From Amborella trichopoda (taxonomy: Eukaryota > Streptophyta > Magnoliopsida > Amborellales > Amborellaceae): a DNA stretch of 64,000 bases. The translations under genes were made by a program, and so were the position numbers. Below the pieces are notes generated by a model. It was given only the letters and a program-made list of their open reading frames with translations, did not search any database and was not told the DNA's origin. The stretch's first letter is position 1. The number at the start of each line of letters is the position of its first letter. The stretch spans positions 925,038 to 989,037 of the forward strand of contig NW_006499207.1 of NCBI RefSeq assembly GCF_000471905.2. The letters run 5' to 3'. This document shows, in pieces, positions 1 through 9,925 of this stretch.

Positions 1-576
1 ACAGAAGATCACACATGTTCTTAAGCAGCCAAAGGGAATGTTCTGGAATTTCACACATTGTTAAGCTGGGGCAATACAGTCCTTTTGCACCCTTGTTTAG
101 ATTTCTTTTAATTCAATTAAATCTTAATTTTCAGCAATTAGCTCTAATTTTGATCAATCAACCATGTTTGGCATCACTCTATATAAACAGGCACTGCCTC
201 ATTGTAAACAAACGCGTCCCACCCCCACAAAGAACCTCGGTCGTCAGTTGATTTTGGAGAAGATTGAATAGAAATTTTGATTTATTGTTTGAGCCTAAAA
301 GTAGAAAATAATTAGAATAAAAGCCAAGGGAGGAGATTCTGAACCAGTTTTACTACTGGGGCGCTTTCTTTGTGATCTACGAGGGCGCCCAAGTGAGTCA
401 GCCCAAGTAAGTCCCGAACCCACCTTTTAAATTCCTGTCTCATCGGTTGGTAATACCTCCTCCCATTTTTGAATGAGATTCATGAGAGATCAATCTCACA
501 CACGTCTTGAGTCTTCCCCGAAACCCGAGACAAGTGCCACCTGATCCCCCAGGGATCGGAGGGCGAGATCGAGGCA
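1..576 (+). mobile_element. 3' part of a long LTR, plus orientation, cut by the window edge
   Basis: This stretch matches, by eye, the inner part of the long LTR read on the minus strand at about 7,560-5,310 and the plus-strand LTR ending near 17,790. Shared landmarks are a block with 'cagtccttttgcaccc', a TATA box at about 180-186, 'gaaccag' near 345 and a leader ending 'gagatcgaggcacc' near 576. Unlike its relatives it has no pyrimidine-rich hairpin array between TATA box and leader, so it is a compact variant or a deleted copy. It faces into a minus-strand coding remnant, so it is inverted relative to the LTR at 5,320-8,739. Confidence 0.75.
180..186 (+). promoter_or_regulatory. TATA box of the LTR promoter
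   Basis: The sequence reads CTCTATATAAACAG in the U3/R part of the LTR. Homologous LTRs in this window carry TATA boxes at the corresponding place. Confidence 0.55.
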
Positions 577-1057
577 CCAAATCAACGACCTCTGATTCTT
601 CTTCTTGCAAAGGTGGCTCTAGACTGGAAACAGAAGGGGAAGCTTCATCTTCAAGCGGAGATGGTGCTTCTTCAAGGATAGTGAATAGCATGCTAGGATG
701 AAGGGGAGTTAGAGGGAGAATTTTGCCTTGTCTTTCCTCTCCTTTGAACATGTTTATCAGTGTTTGCCTGATGTCCTCAACATCTACATGGGACGAAGGT
801 TCTGTCTTTCTTACAAACCTATAGTCACGATCATTTAGCTTTTGGGATGACAGCGAATTTGTGAAGTAATACTTAGCATCAGAATAGTGAGCTTCGGCTA
901 TAGGAAACGGTCTTTTAACGGCATAGACCGTATGCTGTCTCCCATCCCGATTATACTTGAAGCACTGGTGTAACGTGGTTGGAACCACCCCTTAGTCATG
1001 GAGCCACGAGCAGCCGAGAAAGATGTTGTAGGAGGTGTCAATGTCGATTACATGAAA
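577..1057 (-). pseudogene. Gypsy polyprotein remnant, spacer downstream of protease
   Basis: On the minus strand this is the continuation of the protease remnant. Reading across a frame change near 1,050 gives VIDIDTSYNIFLGCSWLHD, then a stop, then GVVPTTLHQCFKYNRDGR. This is the conserved stretch that joins protease to reverse transcriptase in plant Ty3/gypsy polyproteins. The open frame then runs on (to about 440) with an acidic, serine-rich tail. After about 577 it reads antisense through the leader of the inverted LTR, so its last ~45 residues are not native. No RT motif follows: the element breaks off before RT. The plus copy at 25,170-25,602 is homologous and breaks within about 60 bp of the same place. 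Confidence 0.8.
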
Positions 1058-1561
1058 TTAAGCGTAGTCGTTTAATTCACCAATCTTGAGACGAAGGCAG
1101 ACAGTGCCAGCCTGCTTCTCTCCCGACTGGTTGAATCCCTGGACTGTGATATGTGTTGGAGTGAGATCTTCAGAACCTAATCCCAACTGAGTGAGGATTC
1201 TCCTTGGGATAAGATTGAATGTTGACCCTCCATTCAACATGATTCGGTTGATAGGGCATGCATGTAATTCACCCATCACAAAGAGAGGGCGATTGTGAAA
1301 TTTTTCTCCCAATTGTAGATCATCCTCTGAGAAGGTGATCATCATACATCCACGCAAGATCGATGGGTCCACCTCAATGGGTTCCACTTCAGCTTCATAC
1401 ACCTCGAGATCGAAAAGAGCCTGGAGCAGAGCCATACGATAGTCCCTTGAGATCATGAGAGCATCATAGATGCTGAGAAGGGTCGGTAGCTTCCTTAAGT
1501 GCCCCATCACATGATATTTCACCTTTTCCTCGTCAGCCTTTTGTGTCCTTGGCCATGTCAC
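1058..1561 (-). pseudogene. Retropepsin-like protease domain of a gypsy retrotransposon
   Basis: A 167-codon open frame carries the retropepsin-like fold of plant Ty3/gypsy polyproteins. Visible features are a pre-domain region EVEPIEVDPSILRGCMMITF, then ELHACPINRIMLNGGSTFNLIPRRILTQLGL, which covers the active-site loop. Family members normally have D-[STG]-G at the active site. Here the loop reads N-G-G-S, so the catalytic aspartate is replaced and the protease is predicted inactive. The end (GELNDYA, then stop) runs into a frameshift before the protease-RT spacer. The plus-strand relative at 24,731-25,160 has D-E-G-S at this site. In a living element this enzyme would process Gag-Pol in the virus-like particle. 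Confidence 0.85.
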
Positions 1562-2930
1562 TGGTTTGGGTGTTATAGTAGGTTAGGGAGCATGTTTAGG
1601 TAGAGGAGGTTTACTTTGGCCTGCTTCCTGACTTGATTACATAGTGGGCTTGGTTTGGGTGATGGAGGTTTGTGGTTGAGGCTTAGGAGGTGGCTGGGTA
1701 TATGGGACCAACAGCGTCACAAGGAATTGGAGAATGGGTGGATTGTCCAAGGTACTTGGGCGATGAAGAACCCAAGGAGCCGGAGGATGGGTGGATTGCT
1801 TAAAGTATTCGGGCAAGGGAGAAGTGACAGACCAGGAAACTTCAAGATGCCTGACTTCTGGGGTGGAGGTTGCAGCATTTTTCCCGATCTCAGGCTTATT
1901 TTCCCCATGCTGAGTGATGGTTCTGAGATTTACACCATGTTGCAAGCCTCCTGAGAATAGAAGCTCTGCCCCCTTGATTCTCTCAATCTCTGCTCAAAGT
2001 CAGGCTCAGGAGGCCAATGGGGTTTCTTTGATTTTGACTTCTTTTGCTTCTTTGAAGAAGATGGCTCCGCTTTTACTCGAGCTGCCAGGGCGTCAACAAC
2101 TGTTAAGAATCTAGCTGCCTGAGCTAACATCTTCTTCAACTGCCTCTTCTGCGTCCTACTTATATTGGTTCCTTCAAGTTCTCTAGCAAGAGCCTCGAAG
2201 TCTGGACATTTCAAGGTTATACCTCCAGAATACATAAAGAGGAAGGACGAGAAGAAGAAGAAAGAGAAGGGTCAGTAGGTGAGGGACTTTTAAGATCATT
2301 CCCCTCATCAGACCGATCTGGGTAGCTTTTTAGGTCATCACCAGATTTGGATGTGTGCAGGGTATCTTTTAGGTCTTTCCCCTTCTTAAACCATTGGGGA
2401 GTGTTTCTAACATCGTCATCCTCATTTGACGTACTCCGAGTAGAAGATGGTTCAGGGACATCCTCTTGACGAGGTGAGGTAGGAAGGATGATCGCGCCAG
2501 GGATAAAGTTTTGTAAAGTTTGCAATGGGGGAAGAGGCCTAAGAAATTCCTGCTCAACTGGCAGTTGAGCCATATTGTTTCTCCGACGAGCAGCCCTTGG
2601 TGCCCAATGCTTTCTAGTTTTCATTGGTAGAGGTTGATCCGTGTAGCTAGGTTTATGGACAACCCTAGCTTGACAAACTACGTCTCGCCTTAAGGACTTG
2701 AGTCTGTGCCACCCATGATGGACTATCTATGCTTGGGAAGTCGAGGGTTTAACAGGATCTGAGTTATCGTTACTTAGGACTTGTTGTTGGTTGCCCCAGG
2801 TATTGGTCTGAAAGCTACCATTGCCTCGATTGTTTCCTGAGCTTGGAGACTGTTATCGTGACCCGCCGTGGTGGCATGATAGGATTTCTATGTAGGCTGA
2901 CTTGGAGATCAGCTTTAACATGGAGGTCGG
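1562..2930 (-). pseudogene. Gag C-terminal and linker remnant of the gypsy element
   Basis: Between the gag core and the protease lie two overlapping minus-strand frames. One is 2,624-2,217 (MKTRKHWAPRAARRRNNMAQLPVEQEF...), an acidic and serine-rich tract with repeated 'DLK' phrases. The other is 2,235-1,930, with a lysine-rich tract near 'SSSKKQKKSKSKK'. The order on the minus strand (gag core, linker, protease) fits a gypsy polyprotein. Several frame changes and stops are needed to connect the pieces, so it is not translatable as one protein. I see no CCHC zinc knuckle. The stretch 1,562-1,929 is Pro/Gln-rich coding-like sequence with frame breaks. Confidence 0.6.
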
Positions 2931-3700
2931 ATTGGAGGCGTCAACATGTAGTGCAATTTCAGGTCACATGTTTCGCACATGGGTTTGAACTGCTTCCTTC
3001 TCAGGCATGGGATTGGCGAGCGGTCAAATCGCTTCACCTTGATATGAATTGGTCCACAAGCTCATCGGGATCTTGAGTCAAGGTGAGAAGCTCGAGGGTT
3101 TGGACCTCTCTCTCGCTCGTAGAAGCGCTGGTGGAACAGTTTTTCCATTTCCTCCCAAGTATGAACTGGGTTTGGAGGAAGCCGAGCATATCATTGAAAA
3201 GCAGAGCCATCAAGGGTTTCAACAAACTGACGGAGAAGGAGTCTCCTGTCAGCTGCTGTCTCTCGACATGTTGCTTGGAAGTGGGCAATATGCTGATGCG
3301 AGGATGTGCTTCCATTGAATAGGGGAAACTTCCCTTTCTTATAGTTTGAGGTACATGGCACCTAATCAATGTAAGAGGGATAAGGCTTTTGGTAAAGCAT
3401 TGCTTCCTGTATACCCGGGATCTGACGGTTCTTTAAGCTATGGGTTATCATAGCATCAAGTCTGCCTGTGAGACAGGGTGAGGGACAGAACTATCCTATG
3501 AGGCAGGACGTGGAGGCTGCCTTAGACATCATCTGAATGATGGGAGTTGACGTCATGGTTTTTTCCGACTGTCGTGCGGCATCTCTATGATCATTCTTCT
3601 TCATCATTGTGAGTACCATGTCTTTCAACCGATTCATATGTTCTTCTTGAGAGTCACCAGGTTCATTTACAACCATTACGCTAACCATATCTCCAGGGAG
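2931..3700 (-). pseudogene. Retrotransposon gag domain, disrupted
   Basis: On the minus strand one frame reads LLRQFVETLDGSAF, a stop, then YARLPPNPVHTWEEMEKLF and HQRFYERE. This is the core of the plant retrotransposon gag domain (the 'W..F...F' region around 'HTWEEM'). The in-frame TGA falls between SAFQ and YARLPP, and a second stop follows after SRSR. Upstream (3,688-3,491) is a Met/Lys-rich predicted helix, NEPGDSQEEHMNRLKDMVLT, typical of the coiled coil before the gag core. Gag would form the particle shell. With at least two stops this copy is dead. The gag sequence type resembles the Tat/Athila side of the non-chromovirus gypsy elements; the lineage call is inference. Confidence 0.8.
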
Positions 3701-5060
3701 GTCAGCCCTAGTTGCAGTTGAGGGCTTCTGGGCTTGAGGGTCGCACGTGGCAGATTGGTCAGCAAGGGGTCAACATGCCCCGACTGGACTTGAGTCTTGT
3801 ATGCCAATCGCGTGAGGACCAGTTCTCGACGGTCTTGGGACCGTGGCTTCTGAGTGGCTGGGTCATCTTATACGACACTGACCACAGTGCAAGGTTCATG
3901 GACTTCTTCTTTAGGATTTGTCATCTCAAGAGGGCAGAAGGGGTTCAGACGAAGAGGATCGTCAGAGCTGGTTGCCCCGACCATCTTAGTTGCTTCCTGA
4001 AATAAAACTTTGCAAACCCCTATTGCGTTTAGCTTTGAGGTTTTGATGGACCTCCTACTAGAACTGCGATCGGGATTGCGGTTGATCGGCTGTTCTTACG
4101 CAAGAAAGAGTTGTTTCCATTAGGTGAAGCAATGGGTGTGGGCCAGGACTGGAGTCATCCTGGACCGGGGATGACGAAGGACTTAATCTCTCATCAAGTC
4201 TTTGCCCTAAGCCTTCTTATGAGCTCCAGAGACATGATCGAAATGACAGGGTTGGTTCAAGACGGTACTCTTGGGGAAGATCTTCGAGTACCAAGGATGG
4301 AGGTGCTTGCCCGATAGAGGAGGAGCAGGCAGGAGAAGGGTTGACTCATGTCGGCAACTGAGTCGGGAGCGAGGGGCTATCTGTGACGGTGATGCATGTA
4401 CGCCCCTTGAAGAAGGATCATGGGTGACCTTGGGGTCAACCTGGGATTGAGCAAGTAGTCTGGACTTAGGAGACTGAGAACTATGAGCAAGTGTTTTTAA
4501 GAGAACGGGTGGAAACCTGCCCCTTACAGAGTGCGCTGGTGTGTACTGAGTAGGAGGACGAGGGGGTTGTGTCCCGTGTACTCGAGTTGATGCAGCGACA
4601 TTGTTGCCCCGAGTGGTGGGATGCACATGCACAATGTGTGCAAGACCTGACCTTAAGAGGCCTGATCCTGGACGTTGACTCGAGGTAACATAAGGGTTGC
4701 CTCGAGGTGTGGCTGTAGTGGATGACCCACGAGGCTTATGGTGTGTGCGAGAGGTAGAGGCCCCAAGGTCTCTGCCTCGATGGGCCGAGCCTCTAAGGGT
4801 AGAGACTCATGGTCGTGCAGGAATGTGGGGGGTAGACTTGCGACGACCCACAGAAGCAATGACAACTTCTTTTCCTTTTTCAGAAAGGGACTGGACGGCC
4901 TTCCGGTATACGTCGACGATGTGATCGACAAGTGACTTACTGGTGACAGGGTGCATGCTGTGAGTGGCAGCAGGTATGCTACCGATGCAGAGTTCCTTGG
5001 CGGAAGTTCCACAGGAGCTAGGAGATGGGGAATTAGGGACTTTTATGTCCCTCCTCACGT
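3701..5060 (-). pseudogene. N-terminal gag-like remnant, proline-rich
   Basis: Minus-strand frames 5,058-4,807 (MRRDIKVPNSPSPSS... ending VVIASVGRRKSTPHIPARP) and 4,632-4,207 (Pro/Ser/His-rich) lie where the 5' part of gag is expected, just downstream of the leader at about 5,290-5,320. Frame breaks separate them. The codon content looks degraded and I recognise no domain. Their assignment rests on position and strand rather than on a motif. The segment 3,701-4,206 has no convincing frame. Confidence 0.45.
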
Positions 5061-5286
5061 CTATCTAGGTTAAGACCTGAGAGCTAGACACTGGGTCTTC
5101 GCTTAGAAGTAAAGTTGGGAATGAAGTTCAAGGAAGTTGTTCCTTGGGGACACTCGCAAATGCAGGGATGAGAAAATCATCGATCTGGATAAAGGGGTTA
5201 AGAAACCCAATAGCCATGTGGTATGTGAAAATAGAAAAACAAAAGAAAAACTAGCCAAACAAGAATGATCTAACGAAGGGGTAGTA

Positions 5287-5325
5287 AGTCCCCAGTGGAG
5301 TCGACAAGCTGGTTAGGTGTCTCGA
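5287..5325 (-). other. Leader with probable primer-binding region
   Basis: On the minus strand the leader reads 'gtcgactccactggggact' just after 'gagatcgagacacctaacc'. A 'GACTCCACTGGGGAC' phrase at the LTR/internal junction is, from memory, common in Tat/Ogre-type plant gypsy elements. The exact LTR 3' end could not be fixed by eye. Confidence 0.45.
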
Positions 5326-5744
5326 TCTCATGCTCTTGATTCGGATGATCTGGTTGCACACATCTCGGGTTTCAGGGGAACTCAAGACTTTGAGATCGCT
5401 CTCTCGAGAACCTCGCTCAGGAGCAATGGCAGGTATACCAACCGATGAGAGAGGAATTTAAGGTAGGTTTGGGACTTACTTGGGCTGGCTAGCTTGGGCG
5501 CCCTCTTAGATCACCAAGAAAGCCACCCAATCATAGAACTGGTTCGAAATCGCCTCCCTTGGTCTGTACTCTCCTGTTTCTGCAATCACACACACATAGT
5601 TAAGTTACAAGACAAGTGAGTCAAGTGACCCCTGCTTGTCTTTGGGCGAATGCACATAGGCATGCACACTTAAAAGAAGAAAAAGGGTAAGAGAATAGAT
5701 GAAAGAAGAAGAAAGAGACATAATAGAGGAATAGGGAAGATAGG

Positions 5745-5985
5745 AATTTGACTAGGTGGCTAGACTAATATAATAGCTAGACCAGCAAGTGATTGACCTG
5801 ACGTGATAGCAAGACGGGCACGGTAACTAGACCGGCACAACGGCAACACTGTTAGACGACAAAATGATCATCGACTGACCTAGCACAATGGCTAGCCTAT
5901 TGTGGCAGTAAGGTGGCATAGTGACTAAAACGGGCACAGCGACAATATTAATAGACGATGAGACTACCATAGCAGTGCTTGACTT
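5745..5985 (-). repeat. Short tandem repeats with 'CTAGAC' and 'GGCACxG' phrases
   Basis: On the plus strand phrases such as 'gctagac', 'ctagaccggcac' and 'ggcacagcgac' recur every 20-30 bp with drift. The homologous segment in the plus LTR at 16,905-17,045 has 'gtcagtctagtcaccgtgcc'-like repeats on the opposite strand. Confidence 0.6.
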
Positions 5986-6202
5986 AACCTTCCTTGATCA
6001 AACGAGAGGGAAGGAAGAGAAGCGAGAAAAGAAAGAGAGACAAGCATGCACAGTACTACCAATGTCATGCATGTGAGAAAAAGAAAGGAAAGAGAGAAGA
6101 GAAGAAAGGAGCAGTAAGAAAGAAGAGGAAGGGAGAGGAAGAAAGAAAGAAGGGAAAAGAAGGGAGAAAAGGAAGAGGGAAGAAGTTAGAGAAAAGAGAG
6201 AT

Positions 6203-6925
6203 AGAGAACATGAAGGATGATGAACTTCCACCACCCATGATAGAGGATTGAAGATAGAGAGGACATGGACAACGATAAGCATCCGCCGTCCATGACACAG
6301 GATAGAAGAGAAAGAAAACATGGACGACGATGAGCATTCGTCGTCCATGGCAGAGGAATCATAAAAGTGAGAAGACATGGATGGCAATGAGCTTCTGCCG
6401 TCCATGACAGATAAGTTAGAAGAAAGAAAAGACATGAACAGCGATAAGCTTACGCCGTCCATGACAGAGAAGTTAGAAGAGAGAAAAGACATGGACGGCG
6501 ATGAGCTTCAACCGTCCATGACAGAGAAGAGAAGATAGAGAAAACATGGACAGCGATGAGCTTCCACTGTCCATGATGGAGAAGAGAAGAATAAAGAGAA
6601 GACATGGATGGCGATGAGCTTCTGCCATCCATGACACAGGGGAATAAGAGAGAAAAAGCATGGATGGCGATGAGCTTCCGTCGTCCATGACACAAGAATT
6701 TAGAAGAGAGAATAGACATGGACAGCGATGAGCTTCCACCACCCATGACACAAGAATTTAGAAGAGAGAAAACCTGGACAGCTATGAGCTTCCACTGTCC
6801 ATGGCACAGGGGAATAAGAGAGAGAAAACATGGATGGCGATGAGCTTCCACCATCCTTGACACAAAAATTAGAAGAGAGAGAAGACATGGACGGTGATGA
6901 GCTTCCATCGTCCATGATATAGGGG
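6203..6925 (-). repeat. Array of about 13 hairpin units, period about 56 bp
   Basis: Each unit has an inverted repeat of about 30 bp with loop phrase GATGAGCTTC, separated by purine-rich (minus strand pyrimidine-rich) spacer. Examples on the plus strand: ATGGACGACGA...TCGTCGTCCAT at about 6,320; ATGGACAG...CTGTCCAT at about 6,547; ATGGATGGC...GCCATCCAT at about 6,603. Changes in one arm are repeatedly matched in the other arm (AC-GG with CC-GT, AC-AG with CT-GT, AT-GG with CC-AT). The loop contains AGCT in 11 of the 13 units. Confidence 0.9.
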
Positions 6926-7019
6926 AATAAGATGAACTTTGACAGAGGCCTGGCCAGCCACTCGGGTTAAGGCCTAGCCCAATATCTATGCCCCAGAAGT
7001 AGGAGGACATCATACCCAG

Positions 7020-7335
7020 CGATAGGCTCCGCGATGCCTGATCAGAGAAGAAACAGAGAGAAACAGAGAGAAAAAGAAAGAGAGAAAAGAAATGAAGGAT
7101 AAAGAGAGAGACGGAAAGTGGATAAAGAAGATTAGAGAAGAAAAAGGAAAGAGAATATAGACAAGAGGAGAGAGAAAGAGAGAGATAGAGAGGAAGAGAG
7201 AAAGAGATAGATGAGAAGAGAGAGATGAGAGGAGAGAGAGAGAGAGAAAGAGAGATATGAGACGAGGAGAGAGAAAATTTCAATCACCAAATGGTACCTG
7301 ATCTTTTCTTCTCTCGCCTCTCTCTCTCCAAGACA
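7020..7335 (-). repeat. CT-rich low-complexity tract (GA-rich on plus strand)
   Basis: About 300 bp of nearly pure purine on the plus strand (agagag with scattered a and t). Large open frames reported by translation here encode Ser/Leu/Phe runs and are not genes. Confidence 0.9.
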
Positions 7336-7424
7336 TACCCATAACTTCAACGTGAAAACTCTCGTACTTTATTGATGAGTATTGAAAAATCAAGGGTCCC
7401 ATAACAATTATGTTTAACATGTAC

Positions 7425-7430
7425 TTATAG
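7425..7430 (-). promoter_or_regulatory. TATA-like box of the minus LTR
   Basis: The minus strand reads TTCTATAAGTACATG. It occupies the same place as the TATA boxes of the plus LTRs. Confidence 0.5.
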
Positions 7431-8739
7431 AATTAGGCCCAAACAAGGGTGCACGCCCAAAAATTACCTAAATTGATGATAATTATAATTTAATTTAATT
7501 AAAAGAAATATTAAAATTGGGTGCAAAAGGACTGTTTGCCCCTGCCCAATAATATGTGAAATTCCAAAATAGTCCTTGTTACTATCCTAGAACTTGCGTG
7601 ATATACTATGATGATTTGGGGTTGCTCCGATATCCGTTTGGCCAAAAGATGATTGCTTTCTTATCAGGCTTGACATAACGATGGATTTGATACCTACTTC
7701 GAGCCATGGATCACATTTTCTAGACTACGATCATGCGACTCGAAATTTGCATAGATCTTGAAAACTTCAAATGGATAGTGTGCATGTTTCTTAATGTTTT
7801 TCTTTGATTTCTTCATTGAGTTGCACTGAGCATGTCGGCACGATCACGTTGCAACGAATGCAACTCAATTTCATGTCCGAACAAATATTTGGTCGTCTTG
7901 ATTTTTGGTCAGAATCTAGAAATTCAGCAGTCAGAATCTGCAGCAACTTTGACGCCTTTGTGTATCGAATCCAACCATTCATCGTACGTGGGGTTCGGAC
8001 GAAAGATAGCCCTAAACCTTATGTACATAATGCAATTGGTTTTGCGTCGATATGAGCATTGTGATATGGTCGCTCGAGCGAGGTGTGCTGCTACTGAATT
8101 TTCTACAACTATCTTCACAAATCGTCAACTTCTCTCTAGTTTTCCTCCCTACTCGGGTATTGTCACGGGTCGTACCACATATCAAAAAGCTCGTCTTGAT
8201 GAGAAGAACATGTTCACAAAAATTGAGAGCGATATAACTAAAAAAGAGTGAGATACGGGTCTTCGAAGTTGTTGCTCATGACTATGCACTTCAGCCTCCA
8301 TTAATAGAGAATGGTGCAGGGAGGCCGCACGAGAATAACGTGCGGCCTACCAGTTTTAGGTCTTTTACCCATACCTTTGTCCTGGAGTATCCGATTAAGT
8401 CGAAACTTGACTCATAGGGATTTTTTACCGTGTCAGATCTAATGACTGTGATCCCATAGCTGTTTTGATGCATAAAAAATAGAGTTCTAGTTACGATGTG
8501 CGTTTCAAGGTGCTAGAAGCTGATTTTCTTGAAATTGTTTCTTTGTATGGGCTGCCTTAAACATGTCGAATTGCGACGAAACTTGGCAAGTGGCCTTTTG
8601 AAGTGCTTAAGCATATTCTGACCCATTTTGGGCCAATTTTGAGACTGTCGAGAATTTCATTATATGTTAAGGCTTTATTGACTAACTTCTTTTTTATTCC
8701 GCATCGGGGACCCAAGGTGCTGAAAAATGTATTCAAACA

Positions 8740-8826
8740 TTCATTAGAGGAGTTACGACGTTAAATTTTTCTAAATGTTGCACTTATCATTTCTCTCGGA
8801 GCGCAACATCAGGCGGGGAAAGATGT
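8740..8826 (+). other. Pre-LTR internal fragment with polypurine tract
   Basis: The sequence 'gaggagttacgacgttaaa' through 'ggcggggaaagatg' recurs at 15,505-15,590 and, more diverged, at 19,240-19,342. Each copy ends in a G/A-rich tract (GGCGGGGAAAGA, GGTGGGGCAAG, GGTGTGGCAAG) directly before a 'TGTACAT'-like LTR start. This is the expected layout of a polypurine tract before a 3' LTR. Confidence 0.6.
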
Positions 8827-9925
8827 TGTACATCATTTTTTACGTACTTCCATGAGCCCATGAGCAGAAGGAGGGAGCCAGCGACAGTCTGGTCTCACGG
8901 GTTCATGAAACACCTGCAGGCCAGGATTGTGCCAAGGTTTTTCGGTTAGTAACTTATACAACCCTCGGTGCCTTTCAATGAAATCAGATCGAGCTCAAAT
9001 GTTGACATGTTTTAGATCACATCAACCTCATCATTTTGACCTAAGGCACTCACTATGGCGTGAATGGGAACCCCTATTGCTCTGAAGAGAAAAGCGACAG
9101 GAGAAACTAGGACCAAAAAAGAGGTTTAGCAGGCTCTGGATTCGGTGAAGCATAACTCAAATCCAGGTCATGGATTGACACAAGGAGGAGTTCAAAAGAA
9201 CCACCTCGCACAGAGCTACATTCTGGTATGAATCTTGCATTCAATCCCTTGTTCGATGAATTCGAGTCCTCAGGTCACCAAAGAAGCAAATCCAATCGGT
9301 TGTTGGAATCCCTTTCTCCGGTAACCTTCCAAAACAATTGAAGATGCAAATCTACACCAAATCAACCCCAACTTGGTGCAAAATGACTATAATGACCTCC
9401 TCTCTAACTTGCAAGCAGAGCCAAGAGATGAAACGACACAGCTCAAAGATGCATCGGCAAACAAAGTTCACAGGACTGGCCGGACTTTCACCTCATGAAA
9501 GAAGGCCACCACAACACGATTGAAGGGCATCAAAATACTCGCAATCGAGAGAAGAACGAAATATGCTGCTAAAAAATCTGAACAGTTGCCACATGTTGCA
9601 GAACCAGCGTCCAAGGTCTTCCCATGGTAGAGCAGCCCGTATATAAGGACGGTCTTGTCATTTAGGAAAACGATCGCAGCGGCATTTTGATCATTTGCGT
9701 CTAATTTTTGGATTGCAGGGCCATCCGCTCGGGCACTTCCCCTAACCCTCAAGCGGCGTAAGAGCGATCCGTGCTCTAGTCACAAAAATCTCTCTCATCG
9801 TCAGCTTTCTATCCGCAAGTAAGAGGCCCCGCGTGTCCACCACGCACTGGATCTCCACGGTTGTTCAAGAGAGGGTTTCCTCACCCCGATGCGAAAGGAA
9901 ACTAGGACCCCACCGACATCAGCTG
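8826..9925 (+). mobile_element. Truncated plus-strand LTR of the long-LTR family
   Basis: It starts after the polypurine tract with 'tgtacatcattttttacgtac' and shares blocks with the LTR at 15,590. Shared blocks are the 'gtctcacgggttcatgaaaca' area, the 'ggtcttgtcattt' to 'cctaatttttggatt' area (9,645-9,720 against 15,690-15,760), and 'gttgttcaagagagggtttcc' (9,860 against 16,255). It stops matching at about 9,926, where the antisense PMD gene begins. It abuts the minus LTR head to head through only 86 bp. Confidence 0.65.

Larger units (their letters stand above)
5320..8739 (-). mobile_element. Long (about 3.4 kb) gypsy-type LTR, minus orientation
   Basis: The 5' end is placed at 8,739, where the minus strand begins TGTTTGAATACATTTTTCAG. 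This matches TGTTTGAGGGTATTTTTCAA at 22,024 on the plus strand, and the two copies stay alignable by eye for over 1 kb. In order on the minus strand come U3 (8,739-7,440), a TATA box (7,430-7,425), a CT-rich block (7,330-7,030), a hairpin array (6,925-6,203), a second CT-rich block, short tandem repeats (5,985-5,745) and the leader (5,600-5,310). Gag follows downstream. Predicted proteins within the CT-rich block are low-complexity artefacts. No gene of its own. Confidence 0.8.

Noticed and set aside
6203..6925. Could the regularly spaced hairpins be a CRISPR array?
   Set aside because: The 'spacers' are similar to one another and pyrimidine-rich, the repeats vary, and the DNA is clearly plant nuclear. 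It is an ordinary tandem array.
6450..7283. 277-codon open frame on the minus strand, with neighbours of 60-160 codons in 5,998-6,915
   Set aside because: They translate CT-rich and hairpin-repeat DNA into Ser/Leu/Phe/His runs; composition and periodicity explain them.
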